Below, piece by piece: positions 5,819 to 10,178 of a stretch of 10,178 nucleotides of DNA. A program made the position numbers and the translations under genes. The stretch is from NCBI GenBank assembly GCA_002424635.1, contig DIKT01000019.1:791-10968 (forward strand), written 5' to 3'. Numbering within the stretch: the first letter of the stretch is position 1; each line of letters starts with the position of its first letter. This DNA comes from Desulfobulbaceae bacterium UBA5611 (GTDB lineage Bacteria > Desulfobacterota > Desulfobulbia > Desulfobulbales > Desulfocapsaceae). The notes beneath the pieces were generated by a model. The model did no database searches, was not told the origin of the DNA, and saw only the letters and a list, made by a program, of their open reading frames with translations.

Positions 5819-8800
5819 ATGACAACTGTAACTCTTACCATTAATGGCCATGAGATAGTGGCGGAGGACGGCCTCACCATCCTTGAGGTTGCCAAAAGAT
5901 CCGATATAAAGATCCCTACTTTGTGTCATGTCCAGGGCATTACGGCTGAGGCTCACTGTCAAATCTGTGTGGTCGAGATCGCAGGGCAGGAAGGTCTGAT
6001 TCGTTCCTGTAACCGTCTGGCTCAAGACGGCATGGTTATCCTGACTGATTCAGCCGCTATCACCACCCATCGTCTGGAACGGCTGGCCATCCTGGCCGAG
6101 ACCCATTTTGGTGATTGCAAGGCCCCCTGTAATCTTACCTGCCCGGGACAGATTAATGTCCAGGGCTATATCGCTCATGTCGCCAAGGGCCAGTACGAAG
6201 AGGCCTTGCGGCTGGTTATGGAACGCAACCCGCTGCCCTTCTCGGTAGGCCGGGTCTGTCCTCGTTTCTGTGAAACCCGCTGCCGTCGTCTCCTGGTTGA
6301 TGAACCGGTATCCATCAACCACCTGAAGCGCTTTGTCGCGGATTGGTGCATGAGTCATGAGATTGAACTGAATATTCCCAAGGATGCGTCTACCGGCAAA
6401 CGGATCGCCGTGATTGGTGGTGGGCCGGCAGGCCTTACTGCTGCTCATTTTCTGACCAGAAAAGGACATGATGTGACCATCTTTGAATCGTCGCCCATGC
6501 TGGGCGGGGCTCTGCGCTATGGGCTGCTTGAGTATCGAATTCCCAAAGATGTGCTCAACTATGAGATCAACACCATTTTGCGTCTGGGCATTTCGGTTAA
6601 ACTCAGCCAGAAATGGGGCAAGGATTTCACCATTCAGAGTCTGAAAGATCAAGGCTTTGATGCGATTTTTCTGGGCACAGGAGCAGGGATAGATATTCCG
6701 CTGGAAATAACAGGGGCCGTCAATCCGCACACCTATTCGGCGGTCAAATATCTGCGGCGGGTGGCAGAGGGCAAAAAGCCGAATATGGGTCGGCGAGCCG
6801 CTGTGATTGGTGGTAATAATATTGCCATGGAAGTGGCCCGCACTTTGATCAGGCAGGGAGTAACTGAGGTCACGGTCATTTATCCCCGCTCCCGCACGGA
6901 GATGCCGGCCCATCAGCGCAATATCAGGGAGGCCGAGAAAGAAGGGGTCCAGTTTCTGCTGATGGCCTCACCTGTGGAAATCTGCGATGCTACCAGTAAA
7001 GATTCAAGGCTGAAACTGGAGTTGATCCGGATGAAGCTCGGTGAGCCTGATGCCAAAGGGGTCCGGTTGCCGGAACCGGTTGCCGGTTCCACGCATACCC
7101 TGCAGGTGGACTCTATTGTCTCCTCTCTGGGCCAGGTCGCTGTGGCTGATAAGTTCGCCGGCGGTGCTCTGGAGAAGTCCATTGCCCTGTCAGCCAACAA
7201 GACTTTGGACGCCAATGTCCGTTCGTCTCAGATCAATATCGACGGTGTTTTTGCCGGTGGTGATGCGGTCACCGGACCACGATCAGTGATCCAGGCCGTG
7301 GTCTCGGCCCGGCGGGCCGCTGACAATATCCATGCCTATGTCATGGGCACCGCAAAAGAAGAGGCGGAAAGCCGATTCAACTTTACCCGCGGCAAGGGCT
7401 TTGAGGAAGTAGATCAGAAAAATTTTGACGGCATTCCGATCAAACTGCGGGAAAAGATGCCCACCCGTCCCCCGGAAATCTGCAGTCAGGATTTTGATGA
7501 GGTAAAACTGGGTTTTTCCGAGAAGATGGCCCTGCATGAAGCTGAGAGATGCCTGTCCTGTGGTTGTACCGCCTTTGATCGTTGTGATCTCAAGGAACTG
7601 GCCATCAGTCATAACCTCAATATCAACAAGACCGGCATGGGCACCACGCCGGTCTATGCCATGGATTATTCCCATCCGGCCATCATTGTTGATAAAAATA
7701 AATGCATTTTCTGCCGTCGTTGCGAACGGGCCTGTGAATATGATGCCGTTGAGCTGGGTGCCGCATCCTTTGATGACAAGGGTCGCCCGGTAGGACTCAT
7801 TCTGGGCTTTAATGATAAGTGCGTCTCCTGCGGAAAATGTGTGGATAACTGTTCCACCGGGGCTTTGAATAAAAAGGCGCAGACCATTCCTATCCAGAGC
7901 GAGCCGGTGAAAGAGGTCCGCACCACCTGTCCTTATTGCGGGGCTGGTTGTCAGATTATCCTGCGGGTCAAGGGTGACACTATCATGGAAGTGACGGCCG
8001 ATGCCGAGCAGGCCCCCAATTATGGCGCTTTATGTGTCAAGGGCCGTTTCGGTCATGACTTCATCCAGCATAAGGACCGGCTGACCAAACCTCTGATTCG
8101 CAAGAACGGAATGCTGGTGGAGACCAGTTGGGATGAGGCCCTTGATTACACGGCCAAAAAACTGTTTGAATTGAAGGCCATGTATGGCCCTGATTCCATC
8201 GCCGGATTCAGTTGCGCCCGAGCCACCAATGAGGAAAATTTCCTCATGCAGAAATTCATGCGCACCTCGATCGGGACCAATAATATCGATCATTGCGCCC
8301 GTCTCTGACACGCTCCTACTGTGGCCAGTCTGGCCCTGTCATTTGGTAGCGGCGCGATGACCAACTCCATCGCTGATATTAAAGAATCGGATGTAATTAT
8401 GGTTATCGGCTCCAATGCCGATACCAGTCACCCCACTATTGGTCTGCGGATCCATCAGGCCAAAAAGAACGGCAGTAAATTATTAGTAATTGATCCCCGG
8501 CGTACCGGTTTTGCCGACGAGGCGGATCTATGGCTGCAGTCCAATCCAGGCAGTGATGTGGCGCTGCTTAATGGCATGGTTCATGTGATCCTCGAAGAAG
8601 AACTCTGGGATAAGAAATTTGTCGAAGAACGGACCGAAAATCTTGAAGAACTGCAGATTGTCACGGCCAAATATACCCCGGCCTATGTGGAAAAGATCAC
8701 CGGTATTGCCGAAGAGCAACTGCGCGCCGCCGCTCGGCTCTATGCCTCACCGGGCAAGAAGTGTGCTATTTTCTATGGCATGGGCCTGGCCCATCACGCC

Positions 8801-9943
8801 ACCGGCACTGATAATGTCAAGTCTGTTGCCAATCTGGCGATGCTCTGCGGCAAGCTTGGTGTGGCAGGCGGCGGGGTCAATCCGTTGCGCGGTCAGAATA
8901 ATGTCCAGGGGGCCTGTGATATGGGCGCTCTGTACACGACCCTGCCGGGTTATAGCGGCCTGGAAAATAACGAGGCCTTTGATCGTTATGAAAAGCTGTG
9001 GGATGTGAAGCTGCCGCGGCGCAAAGGCAAGGCCGCCACCGAGGTCTGGGATGCCATTCTTGCAGGTGAGATCAAGGGCATTTATGTCTTTGGTGAGGAT
9101 CCGGTGCTGGCCGACCCTAATGCATTGCATGCGGTTGCCGCTCTTGAAAAGCTCGATTTTCTGATTGTCCAGGATATTTTCTTGACTGAAACAGCCAAGA
9201 TGGCCGATATCGTCTTCCCGGCTGCCTGTTATGCCGAGAAAGACGGGACCTTCACCTGTACCGAGCGACGGGTGCAGCGGGTGCGTAAGGCAGTAGAACC
9301 ACCCGGTGAGGCCAAGCCTGACTGGCAGATTTTCTGTGAGCTCTCGCATCGCATGGGCTATGATATGCCCTATGCGAAGCCCGAAGATATCTTTAATGAA
9401 ATATCACTGCTTGTTCCTCAATATGCCGGCATCAGCTATGAGCGTATTGATAAAGTAGGGTTGCAATGGCCGGTGCCAACTGCCGATCATCCGGGAACGC
9501 CGGTGCTGCATATCGGTAAATTTACGAAAGGCCTGGGGCTGTTTATACCAGAGGATTATACTTCTCCGGCAGAGATGCCTGATGCCGACTATCCGATGAT
9601 CCTGACCACCATCAGGGAAACAGCCCAGTACAATTTTGGCTCTATGACTCGCAAAACCCCGGAGATTGAAGTCCTTTGTCCTGAGGCTCTGGCGGAGATC
9701 AACCCGCAGGATGCTGCTCGTCTTGGCATCAATGATCTTGATACGATTGAGGTCAGCTCACGGCGGGGCACAGTGCAGTTGCGGGCCCGGCTTACCGATC
9801 GTTCGCAGCTTGGCACTATTGCCATCCCGTACCACTTCGCAGAAGTTCCTGTGAATAATCTGACCTTGAACAGCCTGGACCGGCTGTCGCGCAGTCCCCA
9901 GTATAAGATCTGTGCGATTAAGGTTTCTAAAATTGAAGCATAA
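5819..9943 (+). CDS. fdhA: Selenocysteine formate dehydrogenase, catalytic subunit fused to an internal GltD/NfnB-like flavin module (in-frame TGA at 8306-8308 read as Sec)
   Basis: This is a molybdenum/tungsten bis-MGD formate dehydrogenase that interconverts CO2 and formate, probably for the methyl branch. It is read as one 1374-residue protein with Sec830 at TGA 8306-8308. The same frame resumes with His831 and family sequence, so this is not a nonsense mutation. Domains in order: [2Fe-2S] (Cys36, 47, 50, 64); His96/Cys100/Cys104/Cys108 and Cys147/151/155, the GltD-type N-terminal cluster region; FAD Rossmann motif GGGPAG at 200; second nucleotide fold at 331 (GGNNIA); Cys578/581/583/589; two ferredoxin clusters (Cys629/632/635/639 and 668/671/674/678); molybdopterin-domain cluster Cys704/707/711/739 with Lys741; Sec-His; the NPLRGQNNVQG motif carrying the conserved active-site Arg; and a C-terminal MGD-binding domain. 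Start choice: ATG 5819 is preferred over TTG 5813, both with weak Shine-Dalgarno; an in-frame stop at 5795-5797 limits extension. Moorella FdhA (~900 residues) lacks the ~475-residue flavin insert. The electron partner is inferred to be NAD(P)H and possibly the HdrA encoded next. Confidence 0.93.
8306..8350 (+). promoter_or_regulatory. Bacterial SECIS element directing selenocysteine at the TGA codon
   Basis: Counting the U of UGA as 1, the apical stem is 8323-8327 paired with 8331-8335 (GGCCA/UGGCC), closed by the loop GUC. The loop bases G23 and U24 fall exactly where SelB contacts them in the E. coli fdhF SECIS. U17 (8322) is bulged, as in fdhF, and G16 (8321) pairs with C31 (8336). A weaker lower stem can form between 8312-8318 and 8344-8350. 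This structure, together with the Sec-His context, supports selenocysteine insertion by SelB and tRNA-Sec, whose genes would have to lie elsewhere. Confidence 0.9.
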
Positions 9944-9996
9944 AATATAAGGGAATCTGCCAAGAGACCCAATGATCATTTTTCAGGAGTAACATT

Positions 9997-10178
9997 ATGG
10001 GTAAAGCATTAAATCACAGAGAAGGGGCCGTCATGGTTCTGGGCGGAGGTATCGCCGGAATCCAGGCCGCCCTTGATCTGACGGAGCTTGGTTTTTATGT
10101 CTATCTGGTCGAGAAATCACCAGCCATCGGCGGGGTTATGGCCCAGCTGGATAAGACCTTTCCGACCAATGACTGTTC
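9997..10178 (+). CDS. hdrA: HdrA-like FAD/iron-sulfur subunit (heterodisulfide reductase A family), 3'-truncated
   Basis: The first 60 codons are visible before the window ends. The N-terminus has a dinucleotide-binding fold (VMVLGGGIAGIQAALDL) followed by EKSPAIGGVMAQLDKTFP and TNDC, the hallmark opening of HdrA proteins. In that family the FAD domain receives electrons and passes them to HdrBC or other partners, and some members bifurcate electrons. The ATG at 9997 has AGGAG at 9985-9989, spaced 7 bases, and lies 53 bases after the formate dehydrogenase stop, so cotranscription is likely. Context suggests electron exchange with the dehydrogenase, as in known Fdh-Hdr partnerships, but that is inference. 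Full length, extra clusters and any fusion cannot be judged from this fragment. Confidence 0.9.
   Translation, partial: MGKALNHREGAVMVLGGGIAGIQAALDLTELGFYVYLVEKSPAIGGVMAQLDKTFPTNDC

Noticed and set aside
5731..5841. Possible 36-codon small ORF from ATG 5731 overlapping the fdhA start
   Set aside because: Its ATG is in the loop of a hairpin, there is no clear Shine-Dalgarno at proper spacing, and the product is not recognisable.
8306..8308. Nonsense mutation making the formate dehydrogenase a pseudogene
   Set aside because: The TGA is exactly at the Sec/Cys active-site position, is followed by the conserved His, and has a well-formed SECIS; no other disruption is seen in the gene.
8321..9943. 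Separate 540-residue formate dehydrogenase gene starting at GTG 8321
   Set aside because: It is the in-frame continuation of the upstream frame after the Sec TGA. There is no ribosome binding site before 8321, and the GTG lies inside the SECIS stem and the conserved post-Sec sequence.

Overview
The window is a piece of a Wood-Ljungdahl (reductive acetyl-CoA) gene cluster, with every gene on the + strand. Five protein genes are present. Two of them run off the window edges, and one is interrupted by an in-frame TGA that should be read as selenocysteine. The bacterial-type AcsB (with its N-terminal CODH-binding domain), the selenocysteine formate dehydrogenase, the HdrA-type protein, the strong Shine-Dalgarno sites and the moderate GC content (roughly 50-55% by eye) suggest an anaerobic bacterium. 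A sulfate-reducing or sulfur-disproportionating member of the Desulfobacterota is my best guess, but the taxonomy is inference and no marker gene is present.

Layout. Bases 2-1723 hold the 3' part of acsD/cdhD, the small corrinoid-protein subunit, preceded by a long Ala/Lys/Glu-rich extension. Bases 1785-3989 hold acsB, the acetyl-CoA synthase catalytic subunit with a complete A-cluster ligand set. Bases 3990-4318 are non-coding. The first two thirds is an array of related stem-loops and repeats, followed by an AT-rich leader with a dyad. Bases 4319-5674 hold acsC, the large corrinoid iron-sulfur subunit. Bases 5675-5818 are a short gap with one hairpin. Bases 5819-9943 encode one 1374-residue selenoprotein: a 2Fe-2S domain, a GltD/NfnB-like flavin module, ferredoxin clusters and a molybdopterin formate dehydrogenase. 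Bases 9997-10178 are the start of an hdrA-like gene.

How the genes fit together. The formate dehydrogenase interconverts CO2 and formate, the entry or exit of the methyl branch. AcsC and AcsD carry the methyl group on a corrinoid. AcsB condenses methyl, CO and CoA into acetyl-CoA, or cleaves it when the pathway runs in reverse. The flavin module fused to the dehydrogenase and the HdrA gene behind it suggest coupling to pyridine nucleotides and possibly flavin-based electron bifurcation. The CODH subunit (acsA/cooS), the methyltransferase acsE and the folate enzymes are not in this window.

The most notable points are: the TGA at 8306-8308 with a SECIS element matching E. coli fdhF numbering at its key bases; the insertion of a GltD-like module within the dehydrogenase; the TolA-like helical extension on AcsD; and the repeat/hairpin array between acsB and acsC.
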